64,000 nt of DNA from Jaminaea rosea (GCF_003144245.1 NW_020289975.1:1073496-1137495), one strand, 5' to 3'; counted from the first letter of the stretch, positions 50,870 to 61,343 are shown. Notes: generated by a model not told the origin, from the sequence alone. Made by a program: numbers and translations.

Positions 50870-52516
50870 TCACTGTCGTACGATGCCGTCCGTTGGATTC
50901 GGAGACTTCTCCTCCTCATCGTGCCTGTCAAGGGGATCCAACGGCAAGTCGGCTACACATGGTGCCGTTGCCCTACTCAACAGGCTGCCGTTGACGAATC
51001 CCAATAGGGTGGGGCACGCCACCGTGAACCACACGACCAGTGTAACGATAGCGAAGCCGGTTGCTACGATTTTGAGGGCCAGCGAGTCGAGCACCAGTGC
51101 AAGTCGGATGGTGGCGATCGACATAGATCCCAGCGGAAACGTCGCAGACCACCAACCTATGCTAAACGCGACCGAACCCCGACGAAATTCGCGAATGATG
51201 GTGCCAGCCGCGATGAATGTCCAGAAGATGCCATACGCCCAGAGCATGAGCGCGCTGAGCAAGCCAGATGCAAACAGGGCCTGGCCGACGGGGAGCGCCA
51301 GCTCGGTCACACCCGAACCGGGTCGAGTGGAGATGGTGGGGAAGAGCTTCAAGGCTACTTGACCGAGGTGGAGCAAAGCTGTGGAGGACTGGGCTGTTGG
51401 ACCCAGCGGCAGTATGGTAGAGATGATGATCTCACGAGGAGGCTGCTTGAAGAGGAGGAGACGTTGAAAGTAGAGGACAAGGATCGTGAGGGACAAAAGT
51501 AGTCCGATTCCCAAGACCATGTAAGAGACGATGACGATCGTGAAGGCGTAGGTGGAGAAGCCATGGTCGTAGAGAGCCTCGGAGATGACGGCGCCTGCGC
51601 TGGAGGCTGTCAGGCAAGGTACAACGGGAACAAGGAGCGCAGCGGTCGTAGATGAGAACGAGTGCGACTGGTAGGTCATCGCGACGAAGGGCACGCCGAT
51701 TGCCGTGAGCAGCGACAGAAATGTCGCCAGCCACCACAGTACGCTCGCCGCAAGAGCAGGTCCGGGGCCCATGTTGAACTCTACGGTCCCCAGCTGACAG
51801 ATGTTGGATACGATGACCGTCAGGCCCATTGGCAGCGTACCTAAAAAGTTGCTCTTCTGTGGATGCGTGATGGTCAGCCACAAGACTTGCGGGAAGAAAA
51901 TGTAACGGGCGAGGAAGCCCAGGGAGAAGAACAGGAAGAGGAACATAGCGAGGATGGTCCAGGCTGCTGCCGGGTAACGCAGCCCTGCGTGCAGTGGTTC
52001 CCACGGTAGCAGAAGTAGAACCGTTGAGATGACGCCTGTGCCCATGACCACGCTGAACCATGATGGTGTGAAATGGAGCACTCGTTCCCTGACGCCCTTT
52101 GCAGGTCTGGAGGGATCAGCGTTGCGCGGTCGTCTCTGCCTAGCCGCGGTATCCGCCCCGGATGATGGCGCAAAATCACCCCGCAGGTAAGTCCTTTCCT
52201 CCTCGGCCTCTGTTCCAGCATTGGGAGGCAGCGCCTGCTGAGAGTTGGCTGTGTCTGAGCTCGATGATTGTGACTGCAAGTGAGAGTGTGGTTGCGTACT
52301 GTGGTGTGGCAGGCTGTCCGTATTGGGCGATAGCGCCTGCCGGGAGCTGGCCGTGGCTGAGCTCGATGGTTGTGACAGCAAGTGAGAGTGTGGTTGCGCA
52401 CTGTGGTGTGGCAGGCTGTCTCCATTGGGCTGAGCCTCGTCGGCGGCGCCCGCACCGCCCGCAGCACCCGTACCGGCGGGGGCGGTAGACGCCGAAGTTG
52501 TCGACATTTGGTCCAC
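50870..52516 (-). CDS. TDT-family transporter (SSU1/SLAC1/TehA/Mae1 type)
   Basis: The single-exon 548-residue protein has a disordered 145-residue N-terminus followed by about ten hydrophobic helices. The TDT family starts with RVLHFTPSWFSVVMGTGVIS, a hallmark of sulfite efflux pumps (Ssu1), malate permeases (Mae1) and SLAC1 anion channels. Others are FNMGPGPALAASVLWWLATF, ISEALYDHGFSTYAF and IGWWSATFPLGSMSIATI. The sequence looks closer to the fungal sulfite-pump branch, but the substrate is not proven. The N-terminus carries two 34-residue repeats, seen as a DNA duplication. Confidence 0.88.
   Translation of the reverse strand: MDQMSTTSASTAPAGTGAAGGAGAADEAQPNGDSLPHHSAQPHSHLLSQPSSSATASSRQALSPNTDSLPHHSTQPHSHLQSQSSSSDTANSQQALPPNAGTEAEEERTYLRGDFAPSSGADTAARQRRPRNADPSRPAKGVRERVLHFTPSWFSVVMGTGVISTVLLLLPWEPLHAGLRYPAAAWTILAMFLFLFFSLGFLARYIFFPQVLWLTITHPQKSNFLGTLPMGLTVIVSNICQLGTVEFNMGPGPALAASVLWWLATFLSLLTAIGVPFVAMTYQSHSFSSTTAALLVPVVPCLTASSAGAVISEALYDHGFSTYAFTIVIVSYMVLGIGLLLSLTILVLYFQRLLLFKQPPREIIISTILPLGPTAQSSTALLHLGQVALKLFPTISTRPGSGVTELALPVGQALFASGLLSALMLWAYGIFWTFIAAGTIIREFRRGSVAFSIGWWSATFPLGSMSIATIRLALVLDSLALKIVATGFAIVTLVVWFTVACPTLLGFVNGSLLSRATAPCVADLPLDPLDRHDEEEKSPNPTDGIVRQ
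52221..52424. repeat. Two-copy 102-bp in-frame direct repeat within the TDT transporter gene
   Basis: Units 52221-52322 and 52323-52424 share most bases. On the minus strand they encode a repeat with the core DSLPHHS(A/T)QPHSHL. 102 is a multiple of three, so the reading frame is kept. A third partial start (ttgggc) follows at 52425. Confidence 0.85.
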
Positions 52517-53239
52517 GCCGCCTCGAAGTCGATGGCGGTATGGCGGCCGCTACACGTACGGCGCCTTATGAGGACTGACGAGGGTCCCTCTTCTTTCGAC
52601 GTCGTGCGCGATCAGGATGTCGTTGGAATGAATAGAAGCAGTTCAGTCGCCCGACGCGCCTCGCCTCTTGATTGCCGCCCTGCTGCAACTAGACTAGGGT
52701 GGGTCCCCGAGCTCCTGGGCGGGCCGTCGCTTGTTGCCGCTTGTCGCCGCTTGCCGCCGCCCGCCGATTTGAGTCTCCACCACGATGTGCAAGGCGCAAG
52801 CAAGGCAGGCTGCGCCAACGGCTCACTCAGCCCCGCCCAAGTCAGGGCCAACTCTTCTTCCTTTCACAACCCACTCCAAATTGACCGATCCCCTCTTGTT
52901 CCCAAAGACTCTACGCGGCTTGCCCTTCTCACCACTTCACCATACCTTGCTCGCACGACCACGTCGACGCTCCGTCATCGACCAGCTTTACCCTCTTGTT
53001 GTTTCAGCTGGGTCCCCCTAGACGGATCGAAACTCCGACTACAAAAGCGCCATTGCTCCTTGATCGCATTGAGCTGCAAAGCCGGCTTCAAGCTTTCACT
53101 CCAACGCATCGACAACGACACGCCTTTTCCACTACCATCATCCGCCGCAAATCAGCACCTCCACTGTCGCCCTGATCACTCTCGCACATCAGTCCTAGCA
53201 TCTGCAGCTTTTTTTTTCTCCTCTTGCTATCCTCTCTAG
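52517..53239. promoter_or_regulatory. Divergent promoter region, TDT transporter / disordered protein
   Basis: About 720 bp. A T-rich run (ctttttttttctcctcttgc, near 53208-53228) precedes the + strand ATG. No supported gene; frames on the + strand that cross this region have no recognisable domain. Confidence 0.35.
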
Positions 53240-55654
53240 ATGAGCAGATCAGCGGCTGCGGGAGATGATGGCCCTAGCCCCGATGCCATCACCGCAACGG
53301 CGGCGTTGTCTTCGTCATCGTCATCCGCTGGCGCCAATCAAGCGACCATCCGCGCTCATCAGGGCCATACGCAGCATCAGAGCATCTCTTCGCTGTCTCC
53401 TCGTGCCAACCAGGCTCTGTCCGATCCAGACTACTGGCCGGATAGAGACGGCGAAGACGACGTCTTCTCGAATCCTGATACCGCGGAGCTCGAGACTCGC
53501 AGCGATGCTACAGGTGCGACCTCGCCGGATCGAGCCACCTCACCTGCCCTTCAAGGTAGTCCAGAACGAGGACTCCTGTCCTTGCCCTCGGACTGGGATG
53601 AGCAGCAGCAGCAAGATGGCAAATGGGAACAGCCTCCTGTCCTCCAGCACCAGCCTAGCTTGACATCCCAACTCACAGCTCTCGCGCGGACTGGTGATCA
53701 TGGAGGAGACACGTCCACCGACAATGTCACTCCAACTCCTTCCATGCTTCGTGGCGCGCAGGGTCGACATCGCTTCGATGGCATGCTCAAGCTTCCAGCA
53801 GCCAATGACCTCCCACTGGATCCGGCGAAAGCCAGCGATATTTCCTCCCTCTTCGCCCACCCTCCAGCGCCCGCCCCTACTTCGCCGGTCGCCAGCTCCA
53901 TCCGCGCAGCGCTGAGCCCCGCAGTGTCTGCGACGACTTCTCCTGTCTCGGAGCGAAGAGGCTTCCAATGGACGATGCCAGTCGCCCCGCCCGCCGCGCG
54001 GAGTGTTCCCCGACCAACTTCGCCCGAGCGACAAAGGACCATCGTGCCAGCTGCCCTTCGCCCCGGCAGCTCCTCCTCAACCTCTGCATCCCCGCTCGTC
54101 GGCTCAGGTTCTCTAGGTCTCGGTCTCGCTTCCGTCGCCGGTACGCAGCAGGATGGCGTTGCTTCAACTGCGTCCGCCAGCGAGTCCAGCATCTTCGAGC
54201 GAGATATTGAGCATCGCGATGCACGTCATGTGCTGAGCAAGAGCGAGGCCGTCGACGTCGCCATCCCTCCAGTGCTCGACGATGCAGTAGAAGCCATCAT
54301 CGAGGGAGGGGAGGAGCCCATCGAGATCGTCACGCCCCTCTCATCGGCTGCACCAGCACCTCTGCCTTTGTCGGCCACGGCCCTGTCCGCATCCGCTCAA
54401 TCGCTATCCTCCTTCTCGACCCCGTCGTCCTCAGGCCCACAGTCACCGATCTCATCGACTGGACCCGTGCTCTCTTCAGCAGCAGTAGACGAGCCACCCC
54501 CGGGCAGCATTGCAGCCCAGATCGCAGAGCGCCTTGCACCTTCAAGATCTGCGACCGACGAGGCTGCTCTCAGCTCCTCGCCTCCTAAGAACTCCGTCAC
54601 CAGGACCCCTCGACATCGACAGACGCAGTCCTCGAGCGCTTCATCCGTTGGGAGCTCGACGCGCTCTCGGTCGCCGAGCAGAATGGCACCCATGGGCGTT
54701 CAGCAAGTGCTCGACAGCTCAGCAGCTGTGGCGGGGAAGAGCTCGACGGAGCCCAGCAGCCCAGTGAGGGCCTCGTCGCCTCGGGCTTTTCGCCCCAGCT
54801 CCGTAGCCAGCGGTGCGGTAGGCGCTGCGGCCACGCCATCAAAGGCAGGCACTACAGCGGGTGCACCCATTACGCCATCTTCCCATCAGGGAGCAGGCAC
54901 TGCACTTCCCTCTCTCCCTCTCCCGAACCCCTTCCGCTCCGACGTCCCATCAGCGCTGCGCAGCCACTCGCCCTCAGCCTCCATTTCTATGGGCAGCTCG
55001 GATGCCGCTCCTCCTGCGCCTATAAGCATGTCCCTGGATGGCGCCATCATTCCCAGCTCAGAGTCGGCAGTCCGCGAGCTCTCACTCGACGGCATGGCTG
55101 ACGCAATTGCGGAGGCGGACGGTAGCCTCTCCTCGCCTAGCCCCATTCTAGCACGTAAGGGCCTGCCGTCGGCCGCCCCGAGCCCTGCGCCTCCCACCAC
55201 AGCGGCTTTCGTCCGTCGTGACACAGCAGCTACGATCACGCCCGACAACAAGAGTGACGCCGTCATCGAAGGGGCAGCGCCCGCCACGCGCCGCCTGTCC
55301 TTCTTCTCGTACGCCAACATCCTAAACGACACGCCTGCCGTCCTTGTCGACCTAGAGCAGTCTGTTCAGCGCACAATGGACGACACGTCGGGCGCCACAG
55401 CCGCAGCTCGCTCAACTGTGGGTTCCGGTAGCTCTCGCCCCTCTACGAGCATCTCGTCGGGCAGCTCGGTACTGGGCGATAAGTCTATGATGGTAGACAG
55501 CATTCGCTCCTCTCGTCGAGCGAGCGGTGTGCCCACGAGCCAGCAGATCAGCCCTACGCTCGCCGGGGGTAGAATCGTTGGCAGCCCTACTGCTGCCTCT
55601 TCAGCAGTCAAGGCTTCGAGTCCTCTGACGGCAGAGTCACATCAGCAGCCTTAG
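53240..55654 (+). CDS. Large Ser/Pro/Ala-rich disordered protein, unknown function
   Basis: This single-exon 804-residue protein is mainly low-complexity. Two short elements look conserved: DYWPDRDGEDDVFSNPD near residue 65 and, near residue 690, ATRRLSFFSYANILNDTPA, which resembles an RxSFxSYADxL motif I have seen in other fungal disordered proteins. No membrane segment or enzyme motif is present. The ATG at 53240 follows a T-rich leader. Confidence 0.6.
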   Translation: MSRSAAAGDDGPSPDAITATAALSSSSSSAGANQATIRAHQGHTQHQSISSLSPRANQALSDPDYWPDRDGEDDVFSNPDTAELETRSDATGATSPDRATSPALQGSPERGLLSLPSDWDEQQQQDGKWEQPPVLQHQPSLTSQLTALARTGDHGGDTSTDNVTPTPSMLRGAQGRHRFDGMLKLPAANDLPLDPAKASDISSLFAHPPAPAPTSPVASSIRAALSPAVSATTSPVSERRGFQWTMPVAPPAARSVPRPTSPERQRTIVPAALRPGSSSSTSASPLVGSGSLGLGLASVAGTQQDGVASTASASESSIFERDIEHRDARHVLSKSEAVDVAIPPVLDDAVEAIIEGGEEPIEIVTPLSSAAPAPLPLSATALSASAQSLSSFSTPSSSGPQSPISSTGPVLSSAAVDEPPPGSIAAQIAERLAPSRSATDEAALSSSPPKNSVTRTPRHRQTQSSSASSVGSSTRSRSPSRMAPMGVQQVLDSSAAVAGKSSTEPSSPVRASSPRAFRPSSVASGAVGAAATPSKAGTTAGAPITPSSHQGAGTALPSLPLPNPFRSDVPSALRSHSPSASISMGSSDAAPPAPISMSLDGAIIPSSESAVRELSLDGMADAIAEADGSLSSPSPILARKGLPSAAPSPAPPTTAAFVRRDTAATITPDNKSDAVIEGAAPATRRLSFFSYANILNDTPAVLVDLEQSVQRTMDDTSGATAAARSTVGSGSSRPSTSISSGSSVLGDKSMMVDSIRSSRRASGVPTSQQISPTLAGGRIVGSPTAASSAVKASSPLTAESHQQP

Positions 55655-56269
55655 GCGGTGCAGTGCCCCTACATCTTCAACCGTCGCTCGAACTCATTCA
55701 AGTCAAGCTGGCATTCCTCACCAGCATCTGCAGGACATTTGCTCTTCGGTCACCTTTCTTGCACCTTCTCGATTTCTTCGCACGCCAACCCCCGATACGT
55801 ATACGTACACGATCCGACGACTCCACGATCCTTCAAACCGAGTGTTATACTCTACACTCCTTCTTCGCTACTGCTTCTTTGTCATCGTCATCGAGACCCC
55901 CTTATCCTGTGGTCGACGGCAGGCTGCCGTTGTCCCCTCTCTTATGCTCCACTCTATAGCCACCTTTGCATCCTTCGAGCTCCTCCGCGAAGTTTGCACT
56001 CACGAATCCATGCCCTCTCTTGTCGCTCCTTTCATCATCTATTCCTCACACTGATCCAAATGTCATCAAGATTTACCGTCTAAGCTGTGGTCGCGGCTTT
56101 GCTAGTCGTGTGTCTGGCCGCGGGCGCTCGGCGCTCGGCAAATTGTTTTGGCCGGGAACAGCAGCGTCGGCTGCGTTGTGGAGGCGCTTGCCATCTCCAA
56201 CTCACCACCATTCTATCGTCCCCTTCTATTCCACTCACCACCAGCCAATCTACCCATCCACATCCAATC
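55655..56269. promoter_or_regulatory. Upstream region of the Gfo/Idh/MocA dehydrogenase
   Basis: About 615 bp between two + strand genes. The frame of the dehydrogenase is open upstream to 56087, but its protein sequence there is not conserved-looking, so I treat it as leader. No other gene is seen. Confidence 0.4.
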
Positions 56270-57361
56270 ATGACATCCCCGAACATCTGCAAGTGGGGCA
56301 TCCTCGCCACGGGCGGCATCGCCGTCAACTTCGTGGAGGACCTCCTTCTTGACTCTTCGAAGCGCAACGCCTCGGACGTGCAGCACGTTGTAGCCGCCAT
56401 TGCCTCCTCTTCGTCACTCGAAAAGGCAGACGACTTCAAGGCAAAGACTGGCTGCCCCTCCTCTACCAAGACATACTCCAGCTACGAGGACATGGTCAAG
56501 GACAAGGACGTTGACATCGTTTACATTGCTACACCCCACGTCTACCATTATGAGAACACGCTGCTGTGCCTCGAAAACGGTAAAGGCGTGCTTTGCGAAA
56601 AGCCATTTACGATCAATGCGGCGCAATTGAAGCACCTCATCACCGAAGCTCGCAAGCGCAACCTTTTCCTCAGTGAGGCAATGTGGACTCGTCACATCCC
56701 TGCCGTGCGTGAGGTTCAGCGACTCATCCACGAAGAGAAGGTATTGGGTCGAATCACTCGCGTCTTCTCCGACTTGTCAGTCCCCTTCGCCCTCGATCCC
56801 AAGCACCGCATCTACAATCCGGAACTTGGGGGTGGCGCACTGCTCGACGTAGGCATATATGCCCTGACGTGGCAGCTGTTGACCCTCTACCAGCATCCTG
56901 AGAATGCTCGCGCCCATCCCGAATTCACGAGTACATTCACAAAGTCGCCACTCACTGGCGTGGACGACAGTACGGTGGTCATTGGCAATTATCCTCGTCT
57001 CGGGGCTCAAGGGATTGCCACCACCTCCCTGCACGCCAAGACGAGCTCAGTCTACTCGGTTCTCATCCAAGGAGAAAAGGGAGACATTCGCGTCCCACCC
57101 ATGCCTATGAACCCGGAGCGTTTCTTCCTTGACTTGAAGGGCCAGGAGTCCAAGGAGATCGAAATCTCTATGAACGGCTCCAACGGCATGGGCTTCGAGG
57201 CTGATGCTGCTGCGCGATGCTTGAGGGATGGTAAGAAAGAGACGGAGCTTTGCACACTGGAGGGCGATTCGCTGGTGGTTATGAAGATCATGGATGAGGT
57301 GAGGCAGAAGGGAGATTTCAGGTACCCGGAGAAGTGGGAGGCTACGCGACCTGGCGTTTGA
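56270..57361 (+). CDS. Gfo/Idh/MocA-family NAD(P)-dependent dehydrogenase (xylose or dihydrodiol dehydrogenase type)
   Basis: From the ATG at 56270 the protein has 363 residues, the usual family size. The Rossmann start is CKWGILATGGIAVNF (GxxGxA-like), followed by DVDIVYIATPHVYHYENTL and the family motif CEKPF. SEAMWTRHIPAVREVQRL and GGGALLDVGIYALTW match the C-terminal domain of dimeric dihydrodiol dehydrogenases and fungal D-xylose dehydrogenases. These oxidise sugars or diols using NADP+. The true substrate is not certain. The 3' end lies 59 bp from the GPI8 stop, convergent. Confidence 0.88.
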   Translation: MTSPNICKWGILATGGIAVNFVEDLLLDSSKRNASDVQHVVAAIASSSSLEKADDFKAKTGCPSSTKTYSSYEDMVKDKDVDIVYIATPHVYHYENTLLCLENGKGVLCEKPFTINAAQLKHLITEARKRNLFLSEAMWTRHIPAVREVQRLIHEEKVLGRITRVFSDLSVPFALDPKHRIYNPELGGGALLDVGIYALTWQLLTLYQHPENARAHPEFTSTFTKSPLTGVDDSTVVIGNYPRLGAQGIATTSLHAKTSSVYSVLIQGEKGDIRVPPMPMNPERFFLDLKGQESKEIEISMNGSNGMGFEADAAARCLRDGKKETELCTLEGDSLVVMKIMDEVRQKGDFRYPEKWEATRPGV

Positions 57362-57420
57362 TGAGGCCTGCGAGGATAGTCGGACGCAGACGTACCTCTT
57401 TTCAATTTGATCGTCTGCTC

Positions 57421-58566
57421 TTATCCAGCCGTGGCATCTTTCCCTACGCCGTGGACAGCACGCCGTCTTCTGCCCTTCCCTGGCGCGGGCGCATCAATCG
57501 TCACCCCCCTCCTCCTCCCACCAAAGAAATCCGTCAATTTGACGTCCTCCAACTTCCTCGTCCTCAGCAGATCACTCCTCACGCCCGGATCAGAGTGCAG
57601 CTCCTCGCTGTCCCAAGCGCCAAAGAGATCCACCAACCTCAATCCGCTCGTCTTATCGATCCCATCCAGATATCCCAAGACGAACCGCGTAAAACGATCA
57701 ATCAAGGCGATCCCCAAATCCGCGTCCGTGTGATGCGAGTAAGAGTTCTGCCCAACCTGCGAGCTTCCCACCGCAATGACGTTGGGCGAGTAGATCTTCG
57801 AGTACATGCTGTTCGCTTGGCATGTGTCGATGATGAACAAGAGCTCGTGGTAGCGCCTCTTTGCGTCCATCTGACCCAAGGCGTCGGCCAGGTCCCAGGC
57901 GCCGAGCTCTTCTGCGTCTTGAAATTTGAGAAAGTCCTCCCCGCCATGACCGGTCAGATAGAGGAGGACATTACTGCTCGAGTCGGAGAGGAGGCGTTTG
58001 CTTGCTGGTAGAGACGGCGGGTGTCGTCCCGTGAGGAGGCGAATCAGAGCCTCTACTGTGACTTCGGATCCCTTGTAGTCTACCTGGATCTCGCCGCCGT
58101 AGAGGTCTAGCGCTCGATTGCTGTCCGCCCAGACATTACCTGGAAAGCGGTTGCGCGGGTCACAAGCGGCATCGTCTGCCAGCATGAGGATGATCTGCGA
58201 GTCTGGGATTCCCAGACGCTTGACGACGCGGTAGAGTCCTAGAGTGTTTGACATGTGCCGGTAGTTGAACCAGAAGCGCGAGGCCGAGACGAGGACCGCC
58301 CAATTGTTTGTGTGTCCGTGTGTTTGCGCATGGTGAGAGGTTGTGTTGGCAGCGGAGTCTGCGGAGGTTGCGGCGAAGAATCGTTCTATCTGATCTGCTT
58401 GAGCTTGTGAGATGAAGAGGGAGGGGACGAGGAGCGGCAGCGCGAGGGCAGTCAGGGCCAGGAGGAGGGGAGCGAGAATGAGAGAGACGAAGCCCAGCCG
58501 CATTGAACGGCCTGGCGACGCTTTTTTGCGAAGGTGGCTGCCCGTCCTCTCATTGTCTCGAGCCAT
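57421..58566 (-). CDS. GPI8: GPI-anchor transamidase catalytic subunit Gpi8 (PIG-K)
   Basis: The single-exon 381-residue protein is a caspase-fold (C13) peptidase. The N-terminus has a hydrophobic signal segment (LGFVSLILAPLLLALTALAL). Family blocks include NNWAVLVSASRFWFNYRHM, DDAACDPRNRFPG, the catalytic His in YLTGHGGEDFL and catalytic Cys in FIIDTCQANSMYSKI. Gpi8 cleaves the C-terminal signal of precursors and attaches GPI in the ER lumen. No C-terminal transmembrane helix is evident, unlike several Gpi8 orthologues. It is divergent from VMA8 with about 210 bp between. Confidence 0.95.
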   Translation of the reverse strand: MARDNERTGSHLRKKASPGRSMRLGFVSLILAPLLLALTALALPLLVPSLFISQAQADQIERFFAATSADSAANTTSHHAQTHGHTNNWAVLVSASRFWFNYRHMSNTLGLYRVVKRLGIPDSQIILMLADDAACDPRNRFPGNVWADSNRALDLYGGEIQVDYKGSEVTVEALIRLLTGRHPPSLPASKRLLSDSSSNVLLYLTGHGGEDFLKFQDAEELGAWDLADALGQMDAKRRYHELLFIIDTCQANSMYSKIYSPNVIAVGSSQVGQNSYSHHTDADLGIALIDRFTRFVLGYLDGIDKTSGLRLVDLFGAWDSEELHSDPGVRSDLLRTRKLEDVKLTDFFGGRRRGVTIDAPAPGKGRRRRAVHGVGKDATAG

Positions 58567-58774
58567 GATCGGCTTGAAGGAAAGGGGACGAGAGAAGTGA
58601 AGTCGACGTTTGCCTCGCAGTGGTGGCTCGTGCTTGCGCTGCGCCTCGGACTGGCGGCGGCGGGCAGACGGGTCGAGAGGCTCAAGTCAGGAGGCGGACA
58701 CGGCCAAGTCGACTTCTCCACCCTCAGCTCCTCCCTACGTCTAGCATCCTCACTCATCGCTTTAGTGGCCCAGC

Positions 58775-59704
58775 ATGTCGGCCAACTCAAACAGGGAAGC
58801 CGTCTTCCCCACGCGCATGACGCTCAACAACACAAAGGGTAGACTGAAAGGAGCTCAAACGGGCCACTCACTCCTCAAGCGCAAAGCAGACGCTCTGACC
58901 AAGCGTACGTAGCGCCGACACAATCTCCTACTCCTGCCACTTGCTCTCCCCTTACTCACACACACCCTCCTCCCCTTCTTCTACCCCCGCAGGCTTCCGC
59001 ACCATCACCGCAAAGATCGACGAGGCCAAGCGCAAGATGGGCCGCGTTATGCAGCTCGCAGCCTTCTCCCTCGCAGAGGTAAACTACGCCGTGGGAGACA
59101 TTGGATTCATGGTCACCGAGTCCGTCGAGAAGGCTTCTTTCAAGGTACAAGCAAGGCAAGAGAATGTCAGCGGTGTCTTCTTGCCCGCCTTCGAGGCTGT
59201 GCCCAACGCCGAGGGATCGAAGGGTGAGTGCTTGACACACCGAGTCACGCAGAGGGCTCGAGGCTGACGCGAATCTTTCCTCCATCTTGCCCGTATCGTT
59301 GCCCAGAGTTCCAACTCACCGGTCTCTCTCGTGGAGGTCAACAAGTCTCCAAAGCCCGCGAGACGTACCGCAAAGCCCTCGAGACGCTCGTAGAGCTCGC
59401 ATCCCTTCAGACGGCCTTTGTTATCCTTGACGAGGTGATCCGCATGACGAACCGCCGAGTAAACGCAATCGAGCACGTCATCATTCCTCGTCTCGAGAAC
59501 ACCATCAGCTACATCACGAGCGAGTTGGACGAGGCGGACAGAGAAGAGTTCTTCAGGTTGAAGAAGGTGCAGGCCAAGAAGAAGAGGGAGGAGCAGGAGG
59601 GCGGGGAGAAGAAGAAGAAACAGGAAGAGGAGGAAGAGGGGGAGAGAGGAGGATCAAAGGGAGATATGTTGTCGGGTGGCAAGGACGAGGATGTCATCTT
59701 CTGA
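58775..59704 (+). CDS. VMA8: V-type ATPase subunit D
   Basis: Exons 58775-58904, 58993-59223 and 59307-59704 (130+231+398 nt) give 252 residues. The subunit D family is clear: [86 protein letters not shown] and [20 protein letters not shown]. Subunit D forms the central rotor stalk of the V1 sector. The end is a charged coiled coil ([20 protein letters not shown]) longer than in many orthologues. Introns are standard GT-AG (88 and 83 nt). Confidence 0.97.
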
Positions 59705-59822
59705 GGCCGCTCAGCTCCTCTTTCTGTTCCCTGGCTCGTTGTACATTTCATTCTGCTTTCTCGTGCCGCGATCGTTGTTGGCTAGTGTACACATGCATTC
59801 GATGCCGGCCTCGCTCTCGTCG

Positions 59823-61181
59823 TCAAGCGACTTCATCGAGGTCTTCCAGCTCTTCGTCGTCATCGGGAGCATCAACAGCCGTGACTTCGTCCGCGGGCTT
59901 GCTCTGCTCTTCCCTCTTTACGCGCTTATCGTCGCGACCTTCAGCCTCGCTGGAGCGCTCCCGCTTCGTGGCGCCATTCGTCTTACTCTCGGACGTCGCT
60001 GCTGCCGCCGCCGCCTCTTCTTCCGCGGCCTGCATCTTGGCGTATTGGGCGTAGTAGTCCTCCTCCTCGTCGGCCTCACCACGACCTTGCTCTCCCTGAT
60101 CTCCACTCTGACCAGTGCCGGCACCACTCGAGCTTCCCTCTCCTCTGCCTTCTCGACGCTCTCTCTCCCTCCTCTCCTTGATCCCAAGCGCAGTCTCCTC
60201 ACCACTGACCGTACTCTTCCCCAACCACTCAGGAATTGCATTCTCTTTGCGCTGTCGGTCCGCCTCATCCCTCGCAGCTTGGAGCGCCGCCGCCGAGGTC
60301 GTGGCGTCGGTGAGGGAGATGGTGGGCTTACCAGCGGCGTCGCGGGACATGGCTGTCGCCTTTGCATCTGGCAGCTCGTCGTTTGCGTGTTCGGCGAACC
60401 ATTGCTGGTCCAATTGGTGACGAGGTTGGTCTGAGCGGAGTAGCTTCCATTTGTGGTTCGCGGGATCCGCTAGGAAGGAGACTGGCTCGATGCTATCTAC
60501 GTGGACTCCTTCCAGGGCTTCGAGCGTGCGGATCATGCCCGCGCATTGCTCGTTGAATCTAGCCATTCGGTCTTTGCCCCTGCGAGTCTCATCACCTTCC
60601 TCTTCGTCCTCTTGCAGCTCCCCTCCGCATCCTGGACGCTCGCAGCGGAGCGAGTTGGTGGTCAGGTCCAGCAGGTGGGCAACGTCGAGCGTTGAGTAGC
60701 TGAACCGGCAGCGTGGGCAGACGAAGCTGGTCGTGTAGCTCGAGGAGACGATGGATGAGTCGAGCTTGAGTCGCAGATGGTGAAGCCTGTACTTGAGCAT
60801 CGCAAGGAACCAAGGAGCATGAAAGTAGTAATAGTTGCGGGGGAGAAGCTTCGACTCGAGCATTGCGCCTCCTCCTCCGGCTGCGGGTGTCTCCTTTCGT
60901 TCGTTCCTTCTAAAGTGACAGAGCATCCTGTCATCGACGAGTCTCGAGGCTAGAGCCGCTGCATCCTTTGCTTGAACGCCCAGACGCGCTGCAAGGACAT
61001 CAGTGGGGAGCACGCCGAAACGGAGGACCTGCTCGCCGACTACGATGAACTTGTCGTCGTAGAAGCTGCGCAGCACCAGACGATACAGGCGAGAGATGGC
61101 TTCGCCGTCCTTGTTTGTCTGTGCGCGGAGCTCGACGTGCTTTGGTGGCAGACGACTAGGTCCTGCACCTGGAGTGGCCAT
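59823..61181 (-). CDS. TFA1: Transcription initiation factor TFIIE, alpha subunit
   Basis: I start at the ATG at 61181 (452 residues); the frame is open further upstream, but this start places the family N-terminus correctly. A winged-helix domain spans about residues 20-115 (VLRSFYDDKFIVVGEQVLRF, TDVLAARLGVQAKD) followed by NYYYFHAPWFLAMLKYRLHH. The zinc ribbon is CPRC with, about 25 residues on, CERPGC (C-x2-C and C-x4-C). The C-terminus is acidic and disordered, ending DDDEELEDLDEVA, which can contact TFIIH. TFIIE recruits and regulates TFIIH at RNA polymerase II promoters. It is head-to-head with EAF7. Confidence 0.93.
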   Translation of the reverse strand: MATPGAGPSRLPPKHVELRAQTNKDGEAISRLYRLVLRSFYDDKFIVVGEQVLRFGVLPTDVLAARLGVQAKDAAALASRLVDDRMLCHFRRNERKETPAAGGGGAMLESKLLPRNYYYFHAPWFLAMLKYRLHHLRLKLDSSIVSSSYTTSFVCPRCRFSYSTLDVAHLLDLTTNSLRCERPGCGGELQEDEEEGDETRRGKDRMARFNEQCAGMIRTLEALEGVHVDSIEPVSFLADPANHKWKLLRSDQPRHQLDQQWFAEHANDELPDAKATAMSRDAAGKPTISLTDATTSAAALQAARDEADRQRKENAIPEWLGKSTVSGEETALGIKERRERERREGRGEGSSSGAGTGQSGDQGEQGRGEADEEEDYYAQYAKMQAAEEEAAAAAATSESKTNGATKRERSSEAEGRDDKRVKREEQSKPADEVTAVDAPDDDEELEDLDEVA

Positions 61182-61343
61182 GTCTGCCGGGCTAGGTGGG
61201 AAAGAGGAGAAGAAGTAAAGGGCAGCCAAGATGGCACGCGAGTCGATCCAGACCGACTCGATCGACGGAAATGGCTCCACCCCGAGTCGTCCAGTCGCGA
61301 GTCGCGCACGGCCTCTCTTTGTTCCACTCACTCCTTCATCGTC

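Noticed and set aside
51432-52061. 209-residue frame within the TDT transporter gene
   Set aside because: Other-frame shadow of a membrane-protein coding region; lacks features of its own.
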